Positions 46,333 to 59,387 of a stretch of 64,000 nt of DNA are shown here, in pieces; positions within the stretch are counted from its first letter, which is position 1; each line of letters opens with the position of its first letter. This DNA is from Diospyros lotus. Its lineage: Eukaryota > Streptophyta > Magnoliopsida > Ericales > Ebenaceae. The notes below the pieces were generated by a model that had not been told where the DNA came from, did no database searches, and saw nothing but the letters and a program-made list of their open reading frames with translations. The stretch is from NCBI RefSeq assembly GCF_014633365.1, contig NC_068352.1, positions 20,059,310 through 20,123,309 on the forward strand, read 5' to 3'. A program made the translations under genes and the position numbers.

Positions 46333-46541
46333 CATAATGTAATGACTCGTTTATCTAAGATCTAATGTTAATTTATGGGTTTGAGATATTAGGTAAATGA
46401 TGTTAAATTTAATGTATTTTTGGTTAAGGTAATTGCAAACTTTTGGAAGAAGTTGCGGTCTAAGTGCAATTCCCAAAAGTTGGTAGCAGATTACCTTAAA
46501 AATAAAATGTGCGCATTATTAAGTAAGGGAATTGGTGGATT

Positions 46542-46595
46542 AGGTGGCTAGCACACGCGAGGGTGTTGGTGGTAGTCGTGGGTTCGAGCCTTGGG
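46542..46595 (+). other. tRNA-promoter-like text inside the solo LTR
   Basis: GGTGGCTAGCACACGCGAGG followed about 25 bases later by GGGTTCGAGCC resembles Pol III boxes A and B of a tRNA-derived element. No tRNA cloverleaf can be drawn with confidence, so this may be a SINE remnant or chance. Confidence 0.3.
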
Positions 46596-48106
46596 GAGTA
46601 TGACCTTGGGATTTTTCTGGAATTTATTCCAGCCAAAACGACATCATTTGGCACAACCACGTGTTGCCACATAGCATTTTTGCCATTTACCTCTTTTGTT
46701 GGGCCTATAAATATGAGGGGGCTGGGAAAGAATTTGAAGAACAAGAAGAAAGGCAGCAAGCTTAGTGGGAAATCCAAACAACGCGGTTAAGGTAAATGCA
46801 AAATTAATTAGAATTAAATAGAAGGTAGTTTTGGTAATGTTTAATTTAAATATTTCTTTTATCTTTTGAAGCTTAATTTTATTAAGAAGAGTCTTGAGTT
46901 AAATCATCGACAGCTCTAGTACTGTGAGAGGTTTAAAAGCGAAAATCTAAGGCAAGTTACTATCATCTTCTTTCCATTTGGCCAGCTCTCTATTCTTTTA
47001 TGCAAGTTCTCCTCATTTCCATGCCTGTTCTTATATTCTCTGATTGTTTGGTCAATTGGTTCCTAATTGGTCTGTGATTTACACTTAAAAATCCTTATTC
47101 TTGGACATTTGCTTAATTTTATAGGGTTTCAATCGCCCTATAATTCTTTTGTGGAATGATGCCTAACTATGCGGGGATAGGTTCTTAGATGGTATTGGGG
47201 GTAGTGTTTGTATGCTTACAGATTTATTTTATTGTTGCATGGTTATGGGTGGTTGGCATTTTGGGGTTCATGTGTTGATTATACAAAGGCATGAGCATGC
47301 TAGTGTGTCGCAAGTGTGCATTTAGAAAGCATCTGCTTGGCCTTTGTATTCTTATGTGGGCGTAACATGGCTTTATGCGTGACTTATGGGAGTTATGTAT
47401 CATCGTCAATGCTACAATAGCCTTGCATCCTTATATGTTGTATTGTATAGTTATTATTACGCACGACGAATTTATCCACGGGATGTATATCCACAAGCTC
47501 AGGTGACAGGAAAACTATCCTGAAGGCTCGAGTGACAGGAGGGCCATCCCAATGGAGCTTTAGCTCGGTTGTTGTGGGAGCTTTGAGATCGGGAGCATTT
47601 GTCTTGAGATATGCTAGCCAATTCATGGCTACATGCAAGTTGGTATGGAACCTTGGGTGCTAGTTTGTGTCTTATGTGTGGGCCCTTGGTTCATTATTTC
47701 TGCATTGTTGCATGTGTTATTGTGTAATCTGAGTTGTGGTTCATATCACGATTTGTGTGCGGAATACGAGCAATGTAGTCTCTAGCCTTGTAGCATTTTT
47801 GTTTCCTTATGTTTGTCAAGTCTTGTGACTTACTCTTGCTCTCCATCATTCTAGAAAGGGGAAAAACGAAAGTCGAGGGTAGTGTTTGATCCAATAAGGT
47901 AGAGTGTGTAGAGGGCAATCCCAATCGAAGATCCTTGGGAGAGTGGTTGTTGTTCTTGGGTGCGGGAGGATGTTTTTTTGGTTTTTTTTGTTGTTGTGTA
48001 TAATAGTACCCTAGCGACTGGCTAGTGATTCTTATTGTGTATAGTGTCATTCGTACTTAACTTATCTATGTATATTATGCTTCCAATGTGTTTTTATGTC
48101 TTTTTC

Positions 48107-50276
48107 TATAATACCCAGGATTTTCTTGAGGTTATAAATGGAAATTAATGAAAGGTATAAATCGAATTTTCAGAAAAATGAGGCTTTAGGGTACACTATC
48201 GCAGTCTTAAGCAACCGAATTGATCAGAGGGAGTACCCCGGACCTTAGATAGCCAAGGAAAATGTAATGGTATCGACAAGTAATACGAATTATGATTTTA
48301 GGTGACAAAAGAAGTTAGATCGGGAATAGTTTTCGGTACACCTATCGACTAGGCTAAGAAAATCGAATCGACGTAGGGAATATCAGAAAAGTCAATGGAG
48401 TGTCTTGAGGACTTAGATTTTGTATATGAAACAACCCTTGAGTGATTTCGGTTGAAACAAATGGATTTAAGGTCAAAACGACCAACCGCGTCTAAGTGCA
48501 ATTTTCTAATTTTGCCCGAGGGAGGTCAAAACGATGGTTTTTCAGAAATTTCTAGGATAAAATGAAGAATACAAAACTTGTGGGCCTTAGTGGTATAGTT
48601 GGATTAGTCAGGGGTGTCTTGGAAATGGCAGAAATATCAATTGAAAAAACTTGGGGACCAAAGTGTAATAAATCAAAAGCTAGAAGTGTGAATGCAAAAG
48701 GGAAAAATTGGTCGCCGCCTTCATCCTTGCATCAAGGGGAGTGATTCTGGTGAATTTGGTGAGGTTTGGTATGCGTTGGAGGCTGTTCGAAGCCTGATCA
48801 GAAAAGCAAGGCAGTTCGCCTCGCCGGACCTACAACTGCCCGTTAGGGGCATTTTCTGATGTCTTTTCGGCCTGAAAACGGTGCCATTGAGATCGATTCA
48901 TCAAGGGCTTCAAGGGGGTGCCGTTGTTTTGGCCATCGAAGTCGTCGGCGACGACCAAAAAGTTGGGGAAGAAGGTGGCGCGTGGCTGCATGCACCACAC
49001 TCCACTCACACACCACGCGTTAGGCGCGTGAGAAGGGGCATTTCGGTAATTTTTCTTCCAGTATTTTTCTATATTTATTTTAAGAATTATTGTGTTGAAA
49101 AATTTGAAAAAATATTTGAGGAGATAATTATTTTGGAATTATCGAGGTGAAAATTAGGAGAAAAATTGAGAAAATTATGAAAAAATTGAGAAAAATGGAT
49201 TTTGATGCTTCCTTAATTAAATGTGATGGCTCGAGGTTGAGTATAAGCACAAGTGGTTGTGATTTGACACGCGAATTGAGGTAGTGCACGAGGATCGAGG
49301 TGATCCGAATACGTTCAAGTGAGTGGTTTGATCCTGGTCTTACCTTGTTTTGAAAGTATGTTGGATGTGTGTAATGCGTTCAGGTGAACGGTTTTACCCT
49401 CCCAAGCTTAGGATACACGTGATTGAACCAGTTTAAATGAGCGATTGTACCCTCAAGAACTTAGGATTCTATGCATCGATGTTTTACTTATGTACATGTG
49501 GCTTTATTTGCATATTGAACATGTGGTATATTGTATCAACTATTTTTAACTTACAAATGAGTAGGTGCATGGTGTGTGATTTTCACATCATCTGGGTGTC
49601 AATTTTCGTGTCGTTGTTGGGTCCGTATGGGACGAGATGGATTTCTCAAGTTAGACGTGTTTGCATGTTGTCGTTGTTTGTGTATGCCATGCTCGTATGT
49701 CTTTCATGTATTATGTAAATTGTTTCATACCATCATTTAGATATTTTATCATCTAACTTGGGTTATACCCCTGAAACATTCAACATTCCAACCAGGGACT
49801 ACTGCGAGGTCGAGGACAAGGCCGGTGGGGCCAACGGTGCTTAGTTTGATAGTCGTTGTATCTTTTTGAAAGTGTTAGTATTTATTTTGGTATATGTATG
49901 AACGGTGGTATGATAATGCTATTATCATTTAGTAGTTTGTAATACGTATTTCGGTATGGGAACATCTTGTAAGGAACTCGTGATAGGCCACAACATTTTG
50001 ATGTTTTTAATCAGCTGCGTTATATTATGTCTCGTTTAGTTTAAGATTATCAATCTTGTTAGTTAAACGGGCAAGACTAGGGTTCTCGAGATTTTTATCT
50101 GCATGTGAAGGTTGTTCTTGAAATCACTGCGGGCACCGGTCATTGTATGCGACGGGTGTTTCATCTGCATGTGAAAATTATACTCATGGCGCCATGCGTG
50201 ACAGACTTGAAAAAAAAAAAAAGAATTCCCGAGAATACCCTTATAGTGGCACGCTCGTGTAAGGCAGGGTATTACA
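48107..50276 (+). mobile_element. Inner solo LTR, 2.17 kb, TSD TTTTC
   Basis: Starts TATAATACCCAGG (TG changed to TA) and ends CAGGGTATTACA, giving inverted ends TAATACCC/GGGTATTA. TTTTC lies on both sides (48102-48106 and 50277-50281). The small open frames inside (for example 48562-48744) show no family features. Orientation is tentative. Confidence 0.82.
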
Positions 50277-50350
50277 TTTTCTTTTCTTTAGGGACTTCAC
50301 CTCGATTTCCCTAGCTTAAAAGTTGTCGGGTTGGGGCTCCCTACACATAA

Positions 50351-51480
50351 AGAAAAAATAGATGAAAAGAATATGAAGATGAGAACACACTATCTTTTTC
50401 TGATATAAGATGTATGGTTTGAGAGTTTTTCGCTTGAGTATGATTGTGGAAAAATTTAGCTTAGCATCTCAAGTTCTTCTTGAAATCCATATGCCTTTTA
50501 TAGCTTTCATTGTCTCATAATCCTTAGCCTTTTTATCCAATGGATAAAACTTGAAAGATAATCAAGATACATTTTATTCTATTTGATCCCAATGGTAAGA
50601 TATTTAATTTATGCTAAAATGATGTTTTGAAAGCCTTTTTGCAACGATTAGAATCAAAACTGTGTACTTTTTGGATGTCGATAATGGATGGTGTAACGGT
50701 TATAATTTTAAGTTTCAGTACACTTTTACTCGAGTAAGAAATATTTGTAATCGAGTATTTTTTAACATTACTTGAGTAAAAATTATTTATAATCAAATAA
50801 TTTTTTACTACACTAAGTAAAAAACATTTTTACTCGATTAAAATTGCAGAACCAAAGACCCATTCTTTTTTAGCTAATATTTACTCAAGTGGGTCTTTTT
50901 CTTACTCAATTACACAAAAATAACACTCAATTATAAAATAATAATACTCATTTAATTTTTGCATTTACTTGATTGGATTAAAATTGTAATCGATTAAACC
51001 CAAACTCTTATTTGATTACAAAATATTTGTAATAGATTATAATTCTTCATCAGAAACTTGAAATAATTACTCGATTATAACAAAGATTTTAATCGATTAA
51101 ACTTTAATATTTACTTGATTGCAAATTCATACAATCAATTACACAAAAGATTCAAAAACTTTGACAAAGTACTAGAGAATAAGTACTTGATTATAATTTA
51201 GATTTATTTGAGTACATTAATATACTTTCTCGGTTATAAATTTGAATACTCGATTAAATTTGCTCTACTAAAAACTTGTAATAGCTACATGACTACAAAA
51301 GAATATTCAATTGAGTATAATTGCATACTTACTAGAATACAATTTAATTTGTAATTGATTATATACTATACAAAATTGATTTACTCGCATACAAAAGAAT
51401 TTTACTTGATTGAAAGATAAGCATACTTAACTAAAATCAATTTAGCTTACATGCTTACTTCAAAATCAACACCTAACATA
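50351..51480 (-). repeat. Palindrome-rich LTR-like region
   Basis: Between 50720 and 51420 there are more than a dozen words of the type TTACTCGAGTAA / TAATCGATTA, including TTACTCGAGTAA at 50726-50737, which is identical to the word at 11248-11259 in the Sirevirus-like LTR. The layout suggests the U3 of a related LTR in minus orientation, interrupted by the solo LTRs at CATAA. Ends are not fixed. Confidence 0.45.
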
Positions 51481-52010
51481 TGACTTAACATAACACATTA
51501 AGCCCAAATATTTAAGATATTTAATATACAAGTGTTGTTTGAGAAAGTTGGTTAAAATTAACTTTCTAATCACATTCAATTGATTACTAGATTTTCAAGG
51601 AATAAAAATTGGAGTACACTACTTGCTACTCAATTTGAGAATATTTATTTTTTTATCAAAGAAAGATTATTCTATTTAGCACACAACACAATATATTTTA
51701 TAGAAATACAATTATTCAAATAATTATTTATTCATATTCACCTTATCAAATACACACACACATGAAACACACATAACTCAAGTAACTTACTTGCTACTTT
51801 ATTGAGACAGAACATATAAAAGATTACAAATACGTTAGGGACAATATATGTTAATTAGAAGATTCTATTTTTTTATTTAAATAAAAATTATTTTACTTAT
51901 CAAATCATAGCATATAACACCAAAATGCATCAAATATAGTAACATGATTTTTGATTCATGTCCATTTAATCAAAAGCACGCGTTAGTCGAATAACTTATT
52001 TGATAACAAC
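51481..52010. other. Intergenic, nothing recognised
   Basis: AT-rich DNA up to the LINE tail; no supported feature. Confidence 0.35.
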
Positions 52011-53990
52011 AACAACAACATATCCAGCATTTATCCCACTATGTGGGGTCGGTTACATGAATTATAGACTTTCATGTATTTATGTATTTTTTCATATCTT
52101 CATTTAAGCCCGTACACTTCATATCAAACTTTAATGTCTCTCTCAAAGTCTTCTTGGGTTTGCCTTTACCTTTTTTTTTTTTGACTAATTGTTCCATTTC
52201 ATCAACTCTCCTTACATGAGCGTCTCTTGATCTTCTTCTCACATGACCAAACCATCTTAATCTAATTTCACTCATCTCCTCCTCGATTGGCACTACTCCT
52301 ATCTTATTACAAATAATCTCATTTCTAATTTTATCTTTTCTTGTATGACTGCATATCCATCTTAGCATCCTCATCTCTGCTACGCTTGTCTTTTGCTCAT
52401 GTTGATATTTGACTGCCAAACATTTTGAGCCATACAACAAAATCAATCTTATAGTTGTCTTATAGAATTTTTCTTTCAGTTTTAATGGGATTTTACCATC
52501 ACATAACACCCACGATGCATTTCTTCATTTTAGCCAACTTGTCTTAATTCTATGCATGACATCCTCATGAATTTCTCTATCTTTTTGAATTACTGATCCC
52601 AAATATAAAAAATAGTCTTTTCTTTGTATGATTTTGTCTTCCAATTTTATTATAACATCTTCCATTCTTGCATTCTTACTAAATTTACATTCCATATATT
52701 TTGTTTTCCATCTACTTAATTTAAATCTCTTAGATTCTAAATTGTTTCTCCACAACTCAAGCTTAATGTTCACTCCCTCTTTTGTTTCATCCACCAATAC
52801 TATGTCATCTACAAATAGTATACAACATGGCACATCTGTCTGAATGTATTTAGTGAGTTCATCCATTACTAAAGCAAATAAATATGGACTTAGTGCAAAA
52901 CCTTGATGCAATCCCATTGTAATTTTAAACTGTTCAGTATCTCCTCTACATGTTCTAACCCTTGTTTCTACACCATGATACATGTTCTCAAGAGCTTGTA
53001 TATAGGCTATTCGGACTCATTTCATCTCTAAAACCCTCTATAATACTTCTCTAGGGACCCTATCATAGGCCTTTTTTAGATCTATAAACATCATATGCAG
53101 GTCATTTTGATGATCCTGATACCTTTCCATTGGGTACCTCAGTAGGTATATAGTTTTCATTGTTGACCTACCAGGCATGAAACCAAATTGATTTTCCAAG
53201 ACGTCTATTTCTTTTCTGAGCCTCTACTCTATTACTCTCTCCTAGAGTTTCATGGTATGACTTGTTAACTTAATTCCTTTGTAATTTTCACAGTTTTGAA
53301 CATCTCCTTTGTTCTTGTATATAGGAACCAAAGTACTCTTCATCCCCTCATCTGGCATCTTTTTTAATTTAAGGATCGCGTTAAATAATTTTGTTAGCCA
53401 GGAGATACCCTCTTCTCCCATGCATTTCCATGCTCCTATTGGAATATTATTTGGTCCCACCGCCTTATGATTTTTCATTTTTTTAATGCTTATCTTATTT
53501 CTTTTGAACTTATGCGTCGATAAAATGTATAGCTCACGTTCCCTTCGAAGTTACTAATTAGTTAAGATGCCCCAACCTAACTCTTGTGTCCCCACCATCA
53601 TTAAATAATTTTGTGAAATACTCATTTCATCTCTCATTAATCGCTCACTCATTCATTAATACATTTTGATTTTCATTTTTTATGCATTTCACTTGGTTTA
53701 GATCTCTTGTTTTTCTTTCTCTTGCTTTAGCTAATTTATATATATGCCTTTCTCCATTTTTTGTATAAGTTGTTTATATAGATTCTCATATGGTTTTGAC
53801 CTTGTTTCACTAACAGGTCTTTCTATTGTCTTTTTCATTTCCTTATAGTTTTTTAGGTTTTTTTTCATTGTTACATTGATATACAGACTTATAGCAAGTT
53901 TTCTTATTTGTAATTTTCAATTGTACCTATTCATTCCACCACCAAGACTTCTTAAGCTTTGGGACTCTACCATTTCTATTCTATGAGCTC
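52011..53990 (-). mobile_element. RTE-like LINE, 5'-truncated
   Basis: On the minus strand the 3' end reads ACCGACCCCACATAGTGGG, GGATATGTTGTTGTTGTTGT, a TTG-repeat tail typical of plant RTE-clade LINEs. Upstream are reverse transcriptase and the usual C-terminal region. The 5' part with the endonuclease is missing; recognisable text begins near 53990 (PKLKKSWWWNE). A target duplication was not found. Confidence 0.85.
52072..53985 (-). pseudogene. LINE reverse transcriptase remnant
   Basis: Minus-strand pieces, in order: KSWWWNE near 53930; KNHKAVGPNNIPIGAWKCMG and STLVPIYKNKGDVQNCENYK (53478-53242); a broken stretch; then TMGLHQGFALSPYLFALVMD and the catalytic LFVDDIVL (52983-52525). A stop follows at about 52522, then the RTE tail domain (ADNA: RLILLYGSKCLAVKYQHEQK, IRLRWFGHVRRRSRDAHVRR, 52509-52072). 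FVDD replaces the more common YADD/FADD; stops and shifts show it is not active. Confidence 0.85.
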
Positions 53991-56024
53991 TAAAGCATCC
54001 TATTTAGCAATATTGCATATTTAGAGAGATACTTGAATGATGTTGTTTTCCAAACAACAAACATCCAAATGACAAGTTCTTCAAGTGTTCTTTCCTAAAA
54101 CTTTTTGAACATTGAGAACCTTAGTAATTTAATACTTAGTATCACATAGACAAATTAGGCTCTATGGATCAAGACTCAAAAACTAATACTTTGAGTGTAT
54201 GATCATTTACTTGATGTTTCTCAGTACACATCAAGAATACATATATGAAGTAGGTTGCTCTTAAGCTTAGAGTAAAACTGCCTCATACATTATATACTTG
54301 GAATATCATGAATTGTACATAGCACTCATGTACTATCTTTAAAATAATCCTAAAGAGAAACATAACACTAAATCGAGTATACTGCTAGACAAAGTATTGA
54401 TTTAAGATATCCTGAACATCAAAATAACTTCAAGACATAAAAATATGTTGACCCATATTAATAGATAGACATATTAAGATTTCATGAACTTATTCTCAAA
54501 ATATCTTTAACATGGAACATGCCTTATATTAAAGTTTTGTATAAAATAATCATTATCAAAATATTCAAGAACAAACATCTAATTTTTAGATCTTAATTTA
54601 GTAGAACCTAGGTCAAATCTAATAGATTTGCTTAAATTTAAATTCAAATCAGAGATTTCATTATTCAATAATAGTCAAAATAAAGAATTTTGAAAAATTA
54701 ATCTCAATAATCTAAACAAATCTCATGAATAACTTTAAATATACGATAACATTTAAATTTAAAAATCTTAGAAAAAATATTGAGAATTCCAACAAATATC
54801 AGGAATAACTCTAAAAATCTCGTTCTTTCAATCTATAAAAAAGAGACCTTTATAAATAAAATTATTTGATCACAAACTCATTATTATTATTTTTATGTGT
54901 TATTATTAACTTGAGCATAAGAGAGTGTAATAAAAAAAATAAGTCTTGCCCATTATTGCAAGTGCTCACATTGAGGCAATGTCATGTAGGTCAGTATTTT
55001 ATTCTATCTTTAGGTTGTTTTTAAACAACCTCGTGCATTTGGTCAAAATGAAAATATAGTTTTATTAAAAATAAATATATTTTCAAAAGGTCATGAATTT
55101 AAAAAAAATGAAAATAGACTTGCCTTTAATATTAAATTTAAACTATAAAAAGTCATCCATAAGAATTCAAAGTTATTAAAATAAAAATGTCCAGATCCAA
55201 AATTTTGCTTACCTTAACAGTTTTTTTAAAGAAAAGAGTTGTTAAGTTTACAAGAGTTTATCATAAATTGTAAAATAATCTAAAATGACAGAATACTTAT
55301 TTTTACAAATAAATTAAAAAAATAATTTATAAGTAATGGCAGGGAGATAAAAAGTTATGTTTTATGTAATTTTAAGTTTCTTTGTGAGCAAATTGGTCTT
55401 TTACTTGATCAATAAAGAGTTTTTCGTTCAACTTAAAAGGCCTTTAAAAAAAATAAACTATATAACTTATTCATAATTACTAAATAGGTAACAAAATAAA
55501 ACAAGAAACTAACAAACGGTCAAATGAAAACCCTAAACAAATTAACATCCATAAGGAAAGACTGTTGATCTAACAAAATAAGTTATTTAAAAAATCATAA
55601 AAATCTAAAACATTAAATTTAATTATATAAAATATTTATAAAAAATGATTCAAACTTAATGTTACTGTATGTGGGACCTGCTATTGGAGGGACAACCCCA
55701 CAATGTAACGATCAAATAAATTAATATTTCTTTTCTTTCACAAGAACTTCATGTAATTCATGAAAAAAGATGGGTTTAATTGGCCAATTATTTTGCAAAG
55801 GGAGAGCATATTGCTCAAAGCTGTAGTGTGTGTCAATTTTGCTTTTGTTAAAGGCGAGCACCTTCCTCCATGATTAGGAGTAGAGCGGAAACGATGGGCT
55901 ACTATATATGCTGGCACTTCAACGTTTTCAAAGTGTTTTTCTTTTTGGTGTTTTTATGGTTTGGGATTCTAATTTCAAGTTTATTTTATTTATAAAATGA
56001 TCTAAACTCACGACAACATTAAAA
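53991..56024. other. AT-rich intergenic DNA, nothing recognised
   Basis: Two kilobases without a believable coding frame, repeat array or terminal repeat. Short T-, A- and TTA-rich runs only. Confidence 0.4.
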
Positions 56025-56032
56025 AGTGGACG

Positions 56033-56889
56033 CAGAGTTGGCCCAACGAAGTTGGGAGTCTTAGACAAAAAGATTTGTCGAGCTCTTATCAAGAGTGTTA
56101 ATTTTTTTTTATAAAAAAATAAATAATACATTTTTTTACACAATCATTTCATCATTTTATTAAATAAAAAAAATTAAAATTCAATCAACTACAAAATATA
56201 ATAATTTCTTAACGACAATAAATTTTCAATTAAAATATAATCTCTTAGAGATAAAAAAAAAAAAAAAAAAGCTAAACAACTTACTACAATAAATAAAGAA
56301 AAATAAAACTAATTTTTCTTGAAACTCTAAGAAGATCAATGTGAGCAACAAATTATACATTCCTAATTCTCTTATAGAAGAAAACAAAACAAAATATTAA
56401 ACTGATAACATTAAAAAGATAAAATTTATCAATAATAAACAATTTTTTATTTTACAAATATATGTTGAACTATGTTTATTTTTATGTAAAATCAATTTTT
56501 CTTACCTTTTGAGATGCAAAATTGTTGATTAAATCTCCATAATCAAATTTATCTAATAAATCATATTCAATAGACAATATAACTAATTAATTCAATTTTT
56601 CCTGCGATATAGTTGACCTCAAATATGATTTTATCCATTTCAATTTTGAAAAACTTCTTTCTATAGAAGCTATTAAAACTGGAATTGTCAATAATATTTT
56701 ATAAATAATATATGCATTCAGAAATGAATCGACTCTTTTGATTTATAATGTTTTGTATTTAGTTTTTAATAAAATATTTATTATTAAAAAATAAAACATA
56801 TATATATTACAAATTTTTAAAATTAGGGGCCTTTCAATTTTGGGGTCTTATGCCACCATATATATAGTTTCACTGTTGGGCCGGCTCTG
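56033..56889 (-). mobile_element. hAT element derivative with perfect 8-bp TSD
   Basis: Ends CAGAGTTGGCCCAAC and GTTGGGCCGGCTCTG are inverted (13 of 15) and AGTGGACG lies on both sides (56025-56032 and 56890-56897). The minus strand inside encodes a hAT dimerisation-domain remnant, so the element is a deletion derivative of a transposase-bearing hAT. Confidence 0.92.
56500..56705 (-). pseudogene. hAT transposase C-terminal (dimerisation) remnant
   Basis: Minus-strand text from about 56700 reads IPVLIASIERSFSKLKWIKS then YLRSTISQEKLN, a stop, then LVILSIEYDLLDKFDYGDLI and NNFASQK. This is the conserved hATC pattern (ASxERSFSKLKxIKSxLRSxMxxERLxxLxxLSIE). The catalytic DDE part is missing, so no active enzyme is made. 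Confidence 0.8.
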
Positions 56890-56897
56890 AGTGGACG

Positions 56898-59382
56898 TAA
56901 GGCTTTACTTTGTATAGTGTGATAGGATTAAGGTGACCATCTCACCTTTTCGACAATAGATATGACTCAAATAAGATATTTTATAAGAAAGAAGGACTCT
57001 TATAATCATATTGAAAATTATTAAAGATGACCCTAAAAGAAAGGTGTAAAGATGAGCATAAATATATTTGCAGTATGGTCGGCATATAGAAGCTTTTTTT
57101 GCATGAATATGGGTAGATCCATCCAGCCGTATCTATCAAGTAATTAAACCATTCTTCTCCCAAAAGAAACCTTTGTCCAAAGTTGCTAATATTTTTGTTT
57201 AACACGTGATTCCATTGTGGGTGTGGGATTGAATAATTTTGGTTTCATGTTTCAAATGCTCTTGCAGAATTGCAAATATAATAATTTATGTTAAAGCAAG
57301 TAAGTTGAGCAAAAATCTAATTTGTTGTGTTATGGGCAAAAGTTTGTTAAAAAAGAAAAAAAATTGAAAGTTTAAAATAACTTTTTGGGACAAAAGGTAA
57401 AAAACATTCATATGCGAGGGGTCTTATACAAACGCACAAATTAAATAATTTTGATATTCAAAAATTTCTTCAAAAAGATAAATAATTTTTCATAAAGAAT
57501 TCTAATTTTAAGAGGATTATGAAATACATGGATGATTGTCATCTATAATAATTCTAATTTCATGAAGATTAGGATTTATCAAGATAGATGTTATATATAT
57601 CTTAATTCTAATGAGTTCTGGAATACCAAGATAGATGTTATTTATAAGAATTTTAATATCAAATTACTAAAGATTACTTCATATCTCTCTATAAATAAAC
57701 AAACACTCATTCTAAAAAACGTACGTTTTTAATACTAGTTTTGATACAGTTTCTATCATCTTCAGTGTATGATTTAAGTATTGAAGTATTTGCATCAGGG
57801 GTATATCTACATGTGAGCTGCTCTGGATTGAAGTTCAGGGCAGCCCACAATTAAAATTAATTTTTTATATTAAAATTTTAATTTTTAATGTAAAAAAAAT
57901 TAATATAAAAAATAATTTTTAATAATAAATTAATAAAAAAAATTATAACCCATTCTAAAATTTATGACGTACAATTTTACATCTAAAAAAAAAAAAAAAA
58001 ATTTCAATCCCCCTTACATAAATTTCTTCCCCCCCCCTCGCGTTGAGAGTCACATGTGAGGAGAGGCATGTGCATCTCATTTATTGACAGGTGGTGTTGC
58101 ATAGTTTATTCTTAATTTATAACTCTCAACATATAACTAAACAATAAATATTTTAAAGAGAATAGCATGACAAATAAATAATGTTTATTTGTTAATGAGG
58201 CAATCAACATATTCAAGCAATTTTCTTCCCACAGCACTATACTATATAGCTTAACCGATTGAATATGAGGTTTCATCCACCATATCAAATTTGGAATATA
58301 TTAAGCTTTCAATTTACTCAACAAAACTCCACCTGCATTCTTCGCATAAAACTTCTTAAGTAATTAATGCCCAATCTAACTTGCATAACTCTATTTGGTT
58401 GTAGATTATATCAAGGGAATGGAGAAACAAATAACCTCTTCTATGTTTGCACAACATTTACATTAAAAAAATTAAATTTGCATGTAATATGCAACTATAC
58501 TATAGTAATTTTTATATCCAATTAAGGGACATATAGACCCCAGCTGACACAACCAAAGGGACCCATTAATCCCACTCACTCTGTTTCTTGGCCATTGCTC
58601 ATTTGCTCTCAATTCTTTGGAGATCAAACAAAACACATGAAATACAGACTTTCAAGTTTCTTTTTCTTTTTTTATTTTTTTCAAAACGACCTAAATGAGC
58701 AATATCTTGTTAATGTTAAAATTATGCAAGAGAGAGAGAGAGAGGAGGAACTATCCCTTACTAAGATTATTCATTTCCCACACATTTACATTTTAACTTA
58801 TAAAAGAAAACCATTTCCCCAAAAAGAAAATTCATTAATATAAATATATTGAAGACAATTACATTGCAAATATCTCCTTGGGCGTGATATTTTGCAGGTA
58901 GAAAAATCGTGTTTCTTATATTACATTGCCATATTTTTATATTTTCTAAATGCACCATTTAGTTGCACGGAATTCAATTATATATTTTATCTTTCGTTCT
59001 TCATATCTGTATAACTTTATAGTAATGATAATAAAAAAAATTATGTATATAGACCTACTTTTAGGAACACTTTTGTCGATATTAATAACCCATTACATAT
59101 ATTTAATCATCTCTTATCAATAATATATTTTTTTAACTTATGTATTATTAAAATAGTTTGTCATTCTAGAAAAGGAAAAAATTTAACCATTTCAAAATTC
59201 TTTTTCTTTTATACTCTATGCTGTTCTTCATTCTTTGAACATTAGCCTCGACCAAACCCAATAATGCCACTACTAAGCCACTGGTTGATGAAGCAACGAC
59301 TTTCATGATATTTTAGGAATACCACAACCTCTCATCTATAATGATGTTTTAAGGACTTAAAAGAATAACAAACATCTCTAAC
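56898..59382. other. AT-rich intergenic DNA
   Basis: No supported gene. Noted: a C-run (58030-58039), a GA microsatellite (58731-58744) and a TATAAATAAACAAACACTC word at 57693 that could be a promoter-like relic of an LTR, without definable ends. Confidence 0.35.
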
Positions 59383-59387
59383 ATTAT

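Larger units (their letters stand above)
46338..50345 (+). mobile_element. Solo LTR, about 1.83 kb, split by a second solo LTR, TSD CATAA
   Basis: Starts TGTAATGACTCG, ends GGGGCTCCCTACA, and is flanked on both sides by CATAA (46333-46337 and 50346-50350). After removing the inner solo LTR and one copy of its duplication it is 1833 bp. A TATA box (TATAAATA, 46706-46713) and a leader-like purine tract follow, and there is no coding capacity. Long LTR starting TGTAA suggests Ty3/gypsy; that is inference. Confidence 0.8.

Noticed and set aside
48562..49150. Plus-strand small open frames in the inner solo LTR
   Set aside because: No family resemblance, and they lie within an element bounded by TTTTC duplications.
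57796..58130. Possible further hAT element starting CAGGGGTATATC
   Set aside because: No matching inverted end or 8-bp duplication could be found.
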